Assembly (NCBI GenBank): GCA_001414345.1
Contig: LLCB01000242.1
Coordinates: 1-64,000 of the forward strand
Direction of reading: 5' to 3'
Origin: Hymenoscyphus infarciens
Taxonomy: Eukaryota; Ascomycota; Leotiomycetes; Helotiales; Helotiaceae
Length of the DNA: 64,000 nt
Positions within the stretch are counted from its first letter, which is position 1. Each line of letters begins with the position of its first letter. Below the pieces are notes generated by a model. That model had not been told where the DNA came from, did not search any database, and saw only the letters and a program-made list of their open reading frames with translations. This document shows, one piece after another, positions 22,140 to 32,831 of this stretch. Both the position numbers and the translations under genes were made by a program.

Positions 22140-24429
22140 CCCAAAGCCTAGCCAACCTTCGCACATTCTGTTAGCCTGGTATCTAGACTTCACAGTGGTA
22201 AAATGAGGTCTTGCTGTCGAAAAAAAAAACAAAAAAACCTGTTAGTGCCACCCCTTCCCCTTTTTTCTTCTTCATACGTGTAAAAGTAAGGTTAGATGGT
22301 CTCGCAAAGCATATATTACGGAGTTGTTTTCGAAACTTCGATTTCTTACGCTTTATCCCTTTCCTTCTCTGTCTTGATTCTCTAATTGGTATTTTCTAAT
22401 GTCTCGGACAGAATACTGAACTCATTACTTGGTTTTTTTTAAAACTACTGTTACTTTTTATTTTTTCAATGGCGCGGGGAGGATTGATGGTTATTGGAGA
22501 GTGTGAGTTTTGATGAGTTTTTTTGGTGGCGTGTTTGGTGGGGTGTTGGGATGGATGGATGGTAGGTTCTGCGGGTATTTAGTGGTTGTTTTCGTTTGGG
22601 GAGAGGAGAGGTGGATGTGGTGGATGTGGTGGGGGTAGACGGTATTTCGACTGCTGAATATTTGCATTTTTGTATTTTAGGTGGGTTTCTGACGGTTTTA
22701 GGATGTTGGTTGCTTTTTGTATTTAAGGGGTTTTTGTGTTCAAGGGGGTTTTTTGGGGGGGGGGATGGTGTTGGAGAGGGATTGTTAAGGTTGCTATTAC
22801 GAAATCTTAGGTTAACCTGCTAGCTCTCATTGAAATGTCCCCGTGTCGAAAAGGAGGCAGTGCAAGCAAAAAAACCAAAATTTCGCAAGTTTCGTAGTTG
22901 CCACTAAACGACGCCTGGCCTAGCACCCCAACGTACGGCTCTCCCTAGTTTTCCATACTATGGAATTCCCCCCGAAGGATTCATAGCTAGACCTGTGGCT
23001 TCTTTCCACGGGGTTCCCAGTGAGACTAGAAGGTACAATAGGACGTTGCTTGCCATCTTGAGGAGAAAGAATGCAGGTTTCATAATAGAAACAGTAACCC
23101 GGCGGAAAAAGAAGTTCTTGCTGTCGAAAGGATTGGTAGTGTCGAAATACTCTATTTCGTGGGATGTGCTTTGAGGACAGAGGGAGTGTGGAGTGGTGCC
23201 AGTGTTGATGTTTTAAAGGGTGGCTTCTCGAATATCAGAAACTTGGGCTCGAGTTGGTGATGAATATGATGTTTGGTATTTATACTTTATGACATTGAAT
23301 TCATACTCTCATTCAAGTCTCAAACTCCTGTTGAGATGTCGTGTTATCATTCAATCAATTATATCTGCTAAGAACAATATACGAAAACATCTAGGAGCAG
23401 ATTGTTGATCCTTCATGAACGGGGTGAAATATTTTAGATTCTAAATTGAAATATGTTCTCGTTGTTCCAAGTATCCTGATATCGTTAATTTCATGTTTCT
23501 GAACAATTTTCAGTAAAATGGTGAAATAGTAAGTACATACAGAAAGAAGCTTATCTCAATGTAAGCACTGAAGTACTTGTAATACTATAAAGATCACAGG
23601 ATAAGAATCAACCCTGAAGGAAGCTACCAAAGCAGATGATAGTGAAGTTTGACCTCAGAGTCCTTGTGAGTGATGTTCTATTCAAAGTTGAGATCACAGT
23701 ACAAGACCTACAATAAAACGACGTCTGAGTTAGACTACAGCTTCAGTATTCTGCGAGATGACAGACGACGATTACTCCATTCCGCATCCCTCGTCAGGGC
23801 CTTTAAACACCAGACTTGCTTGTTTAATTTTCGATTTTGCTCTTGTTCTGTGCTTCCGCTTTGAAAATACAAAAAGAGACTTCACAAAGAAAAGCCCGCT
23901 AGAAGAAACGAAAAGTCTACTATCGTTCAAGTATCTGCTGTCAGAAACTCGGACCTCTGCAAATTTTTAGAATCACAATGTCTCATAGTTTCCCTCTGCT
24001 CTTTACCAATCAAAGCTTTCCCCAAGACCCACGCGATAAGATTTATAGAAACCACTATCAAGGAGCCTCAATAGCTAAGTCCCGGTGTTGAGGAATAGAC
24101 TTTCTTGTGAGAATCCTTGACTGAGACGGTAACCAAGGATCTAGACATTTTATAAACATCACTTGTTCGCGCATTCCCACGAACCTTGCTACTTCTCTAT
24201 CATTTTTAAACTTGTGGAGTTCCTTTTTTCTGGGGCATATTCATTGGTTGAAAAAAACTCATCCCAATGTTTCCGGAACAAGTAGCTTGGATTTGAAATC
24301 CAGGGCACGGTTTTCAAAGGCTCGCTTAAATGAGTGGTGCGATAAAGTGATATTAGTATAGACTGGAATATTGTGGGAGATTATTTTCGACTCAGGGAGG
24401 TCTCATGAGCTATGTCGCGAAATATAATG

Positions 24430-24490
24430 GAGCTGAGCTCGAACCCTGGCTTGCTAATCTACGGCTGGTAGGTAACCCACTGCGTCAGTT
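24430..24490 (-). other. tRNA-like A-box / B-box pair, possible SINE or decayed tRNA
   Basis: On the minus strand GACGCAGTGGG (24486-24476) resembles a pol III A box and GGTTCGAGCTC (24445-24435) a B box. They are separated by 30 bases, close to tRNA spacing. The flanking bases do not form a convincing acceptor, D or anticodon stem, so this is not an intact tRNA. A tRNA-derived SINE head or a mutated tRNA pseudogene fits best. Confidence 0.35.
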
Positions 24491-24784
24491 TCAGTCTATG
24501 ATTTCAAAAATACCCACAACCCGAACGTATAGAAATTTGAGAACTAGCACAGAGCTCGAAAAAAAAGAAACAGCGAGCTTAAATAGCTGGAGGGTTGCGA
24601 AGATTCCAATACAGCAGGAATGGAACCAACAACAAGCGTTTATCACATCGTTGCAAGTTTCTCCGCTCTTCCCCAAAAGGTGCCTAAGCAATAAAAAAAG
24701 AAAGCGTAACTGTAAGCATAGCAATTTGGCCTAAGAATGATAGTCTTTTCGTAGGGCGTCCCGTTTACACCAAAGGCCACAAAC

Positions 24785-25022
24785 GCAACTCCTAAATCTT
24801 AAATTATAAAGTATAACTTTTTATAAGTAGAAGATAGAAGTTAAGTTATCTCTCTCTCTTATTAATCTATACCTTAGAGAGTATTATATAAGTAGTTATA
24901 TTATAATAGTATATAACTAGCTTTTTAAAAGACTTTACTATTATATTACTTCTTTCTTATATTGAGATAGAAGAGAGAGTATATAAGAGTAAGAAAAGTG
25001 ATGATATACTAAAAGTTAGAAT
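24785..25022. repeat. AT-rich, RIP-like island
   Basis: TA/AT/CT/AG-dominated sequence with very few CA or TG steps, like the island at 1-330. It probably marks a RIP-mutated repeat. Confidence 0.55.
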
Positions 25023-25165
25023 CGACTAAATCATTGGAAGGAATTGAAGGCTGCGATAAATGGCTCCGAGAAGTATGTTGTCTAAACCACCCTCTATCGC
25101 CCCTGCCACAAGTTCTAAATCTCTTTAGAACCTTCTACCTGATATAGCGTAGAGTTCTCAAGTTC

Positions 25166-25618
25166 TTGGGCAACGGTCCGAATGATGTACTCTTGACCTT
25201 GACCGTTGTTAGAGAGTGGGGCTGGGAAGAGGAAAGATGTTTTGAGAACTTTGTGAAAAGATTAGGAAGAGATAGCTCCATGCTATTTGATAGATTGAGT
25301 GAAGTTTGTATCGACAAGGGGTGGGTATTTTCTGATTCTTTTCCCTCCAATTTTAGGACGTTGCGGGAGGGTGAAGACTCTTCTCAAGTTCTTCCTCCTT
25401 AAACAATTCCGTTCCTCAAAAATATAATGAAACTGCTGACTCGGATTTTTCACAGTAATCTTATTGACGCTAGAGAGCATGGTTATTGTTGTTTTGTTAG
25501 CTATGACGAGGGGTGGAAGCACAAGATTAATGTGCCCGATGAATGGAACTGTTACGAGAAGGAAACGCCTGCTGATTGGGAATTGGCCTTGGAGCCGATT
25601 GGGTTAGGGTTTTGTTGA
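25166..25618 (+). pseudogene. Possible gene relic
   Basis: Two consecutive same-strand frames, 25166-25402 and 25427-25618, read like protein (REWGWEEERCFENFVKRLGR; HGYCCFVSYDEGWKHK). They are separated by a stop and a short gap. No donor and acceptor pair joins them cleanly, no domain is recognised, and the AT-rich island abuts on the left. This is most likely the 3' remnant of an inactivated gene, but it could be chance. Confidence 0.2.
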
Positions 25619-28599
25619 ATTTGGTTTAGGAAAATACTAAGCTAGAGAGATATATATCTTTACGAGATATGTTTCTAATGGCATCAAAAGTGGCATTTAA
25701 TAGCTCACGTCAATTACTAGATCCTTTGGGACAATTTGACTTGACTGTGTAATCTAAAACACTAGATTAATATTCTAAATTATTCCAGTTATTTAGGGAA
25801 ATTACTTTGACTTTCATTAGAAGGCTGGAGCAATGAGAGCTAGGTAAACAAGCCAAGTGCAACCCACTGTAGCTTTTGATATTAACCCCGAGCCAGTGAA
25901 CCCACAGAGCGACCACGACTGTACGGAGTAATGCTCAGAGGCTAAAGCGAGATTTAATCATTTACAAATCCTTTTTCATAAGCTGCGTTTAGACAATCTA
26001 TCTCTGCGAAAAAATTCCCGTTTCGTTTTTCCTGGCTGAGCAACAAGTAGATCATTTAAGGGTTTGAAAGGCCCAGTCAGACAGAGATTAGGAAAAAAGG
26101 TAGCGATCTAAATACTAAGCAACTCCTACTATTCAAGAGAAAGCGACTGGTAGTCCACCTTTCAAAACAAATCTCAACAATGCATTCAGTTTCAAACTCA
26201 AAATTCCAAAGGATAAAAGCTCACCCATAACAAGACAAGAACCACACAGGTAGCTTACGCCCACCCTCTGAAGTACACAGGAATGAACAGAAGCCACATC
26301 AAATCTCTTGAACCCAGTCTCAAACGAAGCAAAGCCAGAAAAGTATAAGAATCACAATAATCTTCGACCAAGAAGAAGAAAATAAAAGATACGCTCGAGC
26401 AAAGAACGGCTTTCATGTCCTATACTTAACTAGCACGATCCGAAGCAAATTAAACCCGTCAGTGATGCAACAGTCAACTCCTCACCGGCGCAAAGCTCCA
26501 AAACTGGGAAAGTTGGCAGAGGACTACTAGACGAAATCAGAGAAATCAGCTCATGAGAATGTAGACCGCAATTTCAATATCATAAAAAGCATACCTCATC
26601 CTCACGCCCACCTCGTTGACTTGGGACAAAATCGACAACAACAAAACAATCGACAGTAACATCCCCATCAATCCAAGATCTACTCCCCCACAAGCTACTC
26701 CATTGATTAAGCACTCAGACATCGATCTTCTGGTACCCAATGTTCCGGCTTCAATTTGCGTCGCTGTTCCGTTTTTAGTGGACTCCTATGCACGTTTCCC
26801 TTGTAATAGTCGCCATAGCGAATAAGGATAGGTTCTCGACATTTGACGAAGGCTATCTTATATTTGGCTTCTTTACGCCAGATTTCGGAGGAGGAGACAC
26901 TTGAATTGTAGTGTTTTGAGCGAAACATCCGTTGTATTTTGCATCCCTCATGTCTAGCCCATGTAGACAAAATATTCTCTCCCTTCCGTAACGTAGAGTC
27001 GAGGAGTGCGAGACGCCATTTACTGATAATTAAACCTTTCTTTCTGCGTTTTTCCTTTAAATTCTACGACTCTTTCGAGTCGCCGACAACGATGAAAGAG
27101 GAGGCTTAGTGATCCCACATGGAGGATGGTTTTTTTCGAAGCGCTTGGCAAACAGCTCCAATCTTGATGCTGGTATAAGTCACTTGCGGAGGGACTGGTT
27201 GCTGGTGACGCGATCTTTTCAATCCCCTCAGGTCGAAGAACCTAGCTATGAGAAGAAAAGAAAAAGAAGAAAAAGAATAGATTGACAACCAGTCCAGCTC
27301 CAAGCGATAACTATCCAAATGGTCCAGCAACCGTACAATCATCCCTGAAGCTCATATCGCAGCTCATGGCAAAAATAAATCACCCCCCAGCCTCACCTAT
27401 CCCCCGAACAATACAAGGGTAAATCAAACCAGAGTTTTGACAACAACAAAATTTCGACCACGAATTACTCTACTATCTCGTAGAATAATACAGACAAATA
27501 CACATCCAACATCCACTCAAGTCTTCAAGTGCTAACCCCTCTCTTACAAAGTCTTCTACGTTCCAAGTGGCATCATCATCAAAGAAGCTCCTTCTAGAGA
27601 CATATGGGGGTGGGTACGAATTGTATGGGAAACCACAATTTTCCAAAAACACAAAAAAGGAATTAAGTACATAAACAACCATAACGAGACATGGAGTCTT
27701 ATTACACTAAAAGAAAGAAAAAACAAAAACAGCAGAGCGAGATCAGATAAGGATCTAGATATCAAATTCCCATCCACCAACAGAACCAAAACAGTAAAAA
27801 CTCCAACATCTTTTCAAGAGAGATACAAGCGGTGCCCCCGTCCCGGCTTGAAAAGATATTCGAAGTAGAAGATGAGTACCAGAAAAGCAAGACTTTCGCA
27901 ATCGCAATCCCAATCCCAGCACTAGCACCTACACCAACACCAACACCACGCATCACTCTCGCAAACCCCCTTCAACAACAAACCTCCAAGGTCACCGCCA
28001 CCGCCACCATCTCCAAGAAAGGCCAGTATCATGTTTCACCCCTCCACCAACCCTCGATGTCACCAAATGCCTTCTCAAACACGGCACCTAACAACAGAAG
28101 AATCAACAGCACCTCCTCCTTACATTCAAAGACCTAACAGAAACCTACCCTTGAACCACTTATATAACACCCACCCAAACAGAGGGAACCAATTCAACGA
28201 CGGGTAGTAGACAAAGTCGTTGGCAAGATTAGTTAAGTTACCATAACAACCACGACACCGTCGAGACAATGATCTTGGATTTTCGCACGACGAAGGTTAC
28301 GACACCTTGGGTGGGGGGTTATACCACCATATAAAATACAAGAATCCCGACCTTTACTCTGTTTACAGCCTCACTCACTCTATAATGCCCAGATAGAATT
28401 CAGATCAGAGCTTCGTATAAAAGAACCCGGCTTTCTCCCCGAGAACAAAGCTCCAGACAGGGAACATTCCTCCTCGTATCAACCCATAGAAATACCAAAA
28501 AATAGATGTGTTTTCCCCATACGAGGTTTGGTTACCGCACCAGTGGACCATACGTACTTCTGTCAAGATACACCGTAACAAGAACTTTTCACTGAAGAA

Positions 28600-28632
28600 A
28601 AACAAACAAACAAACAAACAAACAAACAAAAC
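28600..28632. repeat. AAAC microsatellite
   Basis: About seven tandem AAAC/CAAA units, perfect except at the ends. Confidence 0.85.
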
Positions 28633-28930
28633 AAGCAGTAACCACATAGAAAAACCACAAAGTCAAATGAAAAGAGCGAGTAATCGCAAAAAGAGTAACT
28701 TGGTATAAATTTTGATCCCGCCCCCAGGAAAAAAACAGAGAACCCCTTCATCTAGACGCCCATACGCCCGCAAGGAGAAACTCCCGTGTCCCCCATTCCT
28801 CCCATCCATGCAAAAGATGTGCGCCCCAGAAATGTTAAGAGAGAAAGAAGTACATACAGAGGCCCTCCCCAAAACAGGAGAGGAGCTTCATCATCGTCAT
28901 CCACATCGTACCCATATAAAAGATAGCCTC

Positions 28931-30110
28931 CTACGAAGACTTCACAATCTCCCCCATCCTGTTATCCCCATCACACCGTTCCCGCTGCAACTTCATCGGC
29001 ATAATAATCGCCAACTCGGGACAATAATCAAAGTTCTTCTTCCGTTTCGCTGGATCCTTCCACACATCATCCGCCAGATTCTCGCCCCCGTCTCGGGCAT
29101 GATATCCCATCGGTCGTTCATGATAGATATCTTCCACCGCGAAATGGTCTTTGTCCGCACCAGTAGCCACTTTAGCACCAGGTAAAACCACAAGACGCTT
29201 TCCAAACCACTCATCTTCCGGCTCAGAGTTATTGTAGCGCGCTTGGAAAGAGAGGACTTTCTTGACAGCGGAAACGCGTCGGAGGGAGAGGCCGCCGTTA
29301 CCAGCGAATCTATCGTCGGCCGATCTATTAGTACGGTTAGATTTTGTCTTCTCTCTCCTATAAACAAAATCTATATAATATGACAAAAAAAGACACAAGT
29401 CAGGGGAGTAAGAAAACATACCTAGGAGCCCCAGCCCAGTCAAAATCCAACCAGTTATTTAGAGATTCATCCGAGTTGGCACAAAGTATACTATCACTCT
29501 CAAACTTGAGCAACCATTCCACCCCCGGCAAAATCTCGTCGTAGAACCGCATATCCGTCAAAACACGATACACATCCTCTTTGCTCTCTATCTTCCACGG
29601 TTTAGGCATAACGACCATATCCAGCTTCCCATTCGCCTCCTGGTATTGAGTTGCGAAACTTCTGGATACAGAAATAACACTCTTGTTGGTGCCGATGAAT
29701 ACGAATCGCCAATCGGGAGGAACGACAGAGATCATATGTAGAATCTGCGGTACAAGATGAGGGATCGGTCGCCCCTCGATTATGAGCGCGACTTTCGAGG
29801 CGTTGAATTGCGATTTGGGGTCGTATGTGGGATGCCAGTCGACTTTTACGGCGGGGAGATGCTCGATTGCCGAGGTGTATTTGTCGACTGCGAGGTCCTT
29901 TATGTCTTCTTTGTATTTGGGGAGGAGATGTGCGATTGTCCATCTATCTCGTCATCAGTTTTGTGTCTGCGAAGGCCCTTGAAAAGGAGAGGGGGAAACG
30001 CACGTAAAGATTAAAGATACCACGATTAATATCCTCGCCCTGTTTATCACGAATATGCCATTGCCGAGAGGACTGCTGGGCGCAGGATGCGCTGTTGCGA
30101 TGGTGGCCAT
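28931..30110 (-). CDS. DUF5672 type II membrane protein, putative glycosyltransferase (copy 1)
   Basis: Exons 30110-30004, 29943-29422 and 29324-28931 join in frame to 340 residues. Both introns are phase 2. Intron 1 (GTGCGT donor) is 60 bp and intron 2 (GTATGT donor) 97 bp. A short cytosolic N-terminus is followed by one hydrophobic segment (about 27-43), the layout of Golgi type II enzymes. Then come KVALIIEGR, VVPPDWRFVFIG, FESDSILCANS, FAGNGGLSLRR and YCPE near the C-terminus, the conserved landmarks of DUF5672. The family is regarded as glycosyltransferase-like. I infer, but cannot show, that the acidic FESDS motif binds metal and sugar nucleotide. The ATG at 30110 was chosen because it precedes the membrane segment closely; one 17 codons upstream is also in frame. 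The closest local relative is the gene at 34921-36217. Confidence 0.85.
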
Positions 30111-30622
30111 CTTTTCGTTGGGAGCCTCGAGTGGATGACGACTGGGTACTTCGGGAAGCAAGCACCTTGAAGGGCGAACGAGACGAACTAGTCCTGGTGG
30201 TCTTGAGGAAAGGAACGTAGAGTTTCGGCAAAAGCAAAAGAATTCAAGCTCGATTAGAATCCAGCTTGTCGCCTTACTCGCATAATGATTCTCTGCCTTG
30301 CGTGAATCCAGACGATCGAGTCTGATGTTCTCGCTCTCGCAATTGCGGACGTCAGCAGCGAAGGAATAAGGATTAGCTGGTCGGGCTGTGGGCTGTGAAA
30401 CGAGGTGTAATCTTTAAAATCTGCTACTTACGGTCCAGCATAAGCCCTCTCTAGGACAATTATTAAGTATAAAAGGTTCATGGGTGGTGACAAGTAGAGT
30501 AAGGGGAGGCTAGTGAGTTTATTTTAGATCGCTCCATGTCCCGACTTCACCTCAGCTCCCAGCCCGTCCGTCTGAACTTGCTACCCGACTTCTTGTTTCA
30601 CCAGCCAATCACTAGGTACTGA

Positions 30623-30889
30623 CTTTTGCTAAATCGCTTCGCTGTTTTGACTAAATGGCTCGGCGCTAACCCGATCAGGTACAGCGCACTCTCACTCAAA
30701 TCCACGCCTAGTTTTCTGGGTTAGGGTTAGTTAGGGCCAGGGCCCGGGTCTGGGTTAGGGCTCGAGTAAGGGTTAGTGAGAGATGAATCAAGTGTTCAAT
30801 AAGTACCTAGGTAGTAACTTCTTCAGCGTACTCCTAATTAGGTTAGCGCGGAGCGATTTAGTCCAAACAGCGAAGCGATTTAGCAAAAG
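30623..30889. mobile_element. Foldback / MITE-like element with 49-bp inverted repeats
   Basis: Bases 30623-30671 are the reverse complement of 30841-30889 at 46 of 49 positions. Each arm carries the motif CTAAATCGCT in the same orientation, 27 bases apart: twice perfectly in the right arm, once perfectly and once with a mismatch in the left. This looks like a pair of transposase-binding subrepeats. The arms enclose about 170 bp with no coding frame. Weaker complementarity extends a further 10-15 bp on both sides. I could not define a clean target-site duplication, so the true ends are uncertain. Size, inverted arms and lack of coding sequence fit a non-autonomous DNA transposon. Confidence 0.7.
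30718..30777 (+). repeat. Telomere-like TTAGGG motifs inside the foldback element
   Basis: The element's loop holds four TTAGGG units in imperfect array (GGGTTAGGGTTAGTTAGGG, then another GGGTTAGGG) and a degenerate fifth, AAGGGTTAG. TTAGGG is the usual ascomycete telomere unit, but this site is internal and degenerate. Confidence 0.6.
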
Positions 30890-31575
30890 CCTCAATACTT
30901 CAAGTAAATTAAAAAGGGGGACGATCCGACGATTTATTGCCGCCTAGACCAAAAGCCAATTAATTGATATTGCTTACCTTTTATAATCTCACCATCTGCA
31001 TTTATGAATGCACGAGTGACCCGCCCCCAAGGTTAAAAGGAAAACTTGGGGGTCCTGGTGGCCTTGGGTTTTGGGCGCGGTTTTGGGTTCGGAGAAGTTC
31101 GTGATCCCGCCGACCGAGCATTGAAAGAATAGACGAGATGTCAATGGAGTACTGGTATACACCGACTCATCGAATCAACCATCATGCCAAATGCAAATTC
31201 ACAAACACCGCGTTGCAAAGACGTCTGAATCAACCGTCGAATGACTGTTCTTACGATACGAAAAGAGGCTATTTTTAATTTTTTTTTTTTTGGAATTTGT
31301 ATTCTTCCGAGAGCGATGACGCCTCTCTTTCTCGTTCTCGTTCCCGTTCCCCGTAGCACTAATTCTATGAGATGACGATCTCTCTTTCCCGTCTCTAACA
31401 CATTCCCAATGAAGGAACTATCCTCCAACCAAAACACCGATAAACAAAAGAGAAAACCCCGTAAGATAGGTAAAATGCCACGCTCCTGAACTCCTAAGGG
31501 CCCATAATGCAAAAATGACATCTAAGTTTGTCTGTCCCCCCCCCCAAAACTCCGTGATTGAAAGCAAAATATTCT

Positions 31576-32831
31576 CTAATTCTTCGTATCCTTGATGTGA
31601 TCCGTGCTGCAGAGTTTATGTTCGGGACACCACTATTCTGATGTTAGCATATGTACTGTAAGATAAAGAGGGGGGATAATTCTTACCTCATCCAAATCAA
31701 CCATCTGAGTCTTCAACCACCTGTGAACCTGATGAACACCAAGAGGATGAGGATAATCAATAGTTTCCACGCTGAAAGTCCTCGCCACCTCCATCGTGGG
31801 AAGATTGACAGCCCCCGGTGTTGATGGTGTAATTCCCACTGCCTCTTCCCTCTTTTGCAACTCTAGGAATCTGTTCCAAAAAAAAAAAAAAAGGTTAGCC
31901 ACAACCCTTCAAACTCATATCGCGTTGGAGGAACTTACGCATTATAATACCACTGATCCTCAAACCTCCCAAACTCCTCCTCCCTCGCCCCCGTCTCCGC
32001 CCAATTCCACTCCCCAAGAACCCGCATAGTAGTGCTTCTTTTCCTCAAGCTCAAACCACCATTGTATCCCCTTCCCAAATCCTCAGCAATCGGCGCCCCA
32101 ACGAAATCATAGTCGAAATAATCATCCACGCTCCGAGCAGCATTCGCACAGAGCATACTATCACTCTGGAAAAGCAAGATATGCTCTGCCGGTGCAAGAT
32201 CCTCCCAAAACCACGAATCGGTCATAAATGCATTTACTGAATCCGAGTTGGTGAAAAGTACGGTTTGAGGAAGGGTTCGGATTTGGATGGATCCAGTTTT
32301 CAAGTATCGACCCAGGGCAGAGGAGGTAGAGAATTGTCCGACACCCTCTGCGGATGTATAAATCAAAATAGGCCAGCTTGGTCCAAGTACACTGCCAAAA
32401 TGGAGAATGAGAGGGATGAGATTCGTTCTAAATCTCGTCTCCACAATGACAGCGACTTTGTTCGTAATCGTTCCATTGAAAATGTCATCCGTGAGAGAAA
32501 TATCGCTACTTGGAATTGACTTCCATTGCCTTCCTCCAGAGACGTTGTCTTTCGCTCCTGGTTGGATATCTTGGGCTACTGCTGGAGCTTCGGGGGAGAC
32601 GGTGTATGCGCCGTATGCTGAGATGATTGTGTGCTGCGGGTAGCAGAGTTTTATGGTCCAGAGGATGAAGAGGATTGCGAATGATGTGAGTAGGACGTTT
32701 CGGGATTTCCGTCGTCGGTCGTCGTTTGTGGTGAGCATGGCCATTTGGGATGTATAGTTCGAAATGAGAATAGGTTGGAAAGTGCTTGTTGACACTTTTG
32801 ATGTAAGGAATGTCGTTTCCACCACTTCCAC
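31576..32831 (-). CDS. DUF5672 type II membrane protein (divergent copy 2)
   Basis: Exons 32831-31939, 31870-31687 and 31632-31576 give exactly 378 codons including the stop (377 residues). The first intron is phase 2 with donor GTAAGT and a long poly-T before its acceptor; the second is phase 0. The last exon is only 57 bp and begins with WCPEHKLC, the family's C-terminal Cys-Pro-Glu motif. That fixes its acceptor as AATAG, since using the CATCAG five bases earlier gives a different frame. One membrane segment lies at about 45-62. KVAVIVETR, FQSDSMLCANA and YNGGLSLRKR match the sibling genes, but the VPPDWRF block is replaced by SVLGPSWPILIY. This copy is clearly more divergent. An in-frame ATG at 32744 is an alternative start. 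Confidence 0.85.

Larger units (their letters stand above)
21120..28930. other. 7.8-kb gene-poor stretch
   Basis: No gene with domain or splice support was found. Small features inside are listed separately: a homopurine run (22049-22139), a pol III box pair (24430-24490), an AT-rich island (24785-25022), a possible gene relic (25166-25618) and an AAAC repeat (28600-28632). Many T-rich minus-strand frames look membrane-like only because of base composition. The right end is the 3' flank of the DUF5672 gene at 28931. Confidence 0.45.
30111..31575. other. Intergenic region holding a foldback element
   Basis: No gene is supported. The notable content is the inverted-repeat element at 30623-30889, listed separately. 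A poly-T run lies near 31281 and the 3' end of the next DUF5672 gene is at 31576. Confidence 0.5.

Noticed and set aside
28405..28872. Several membrane-like minus-strand frames
   Set aside because: Hydrophobicity comes from the AAAC repeat and T-rich antisense; no start or family support.
29602..29943. Arg/Ser-rich frames overlapping DUF5672 copy 1
   Set aside because: Shadow frames of the real exon 2.
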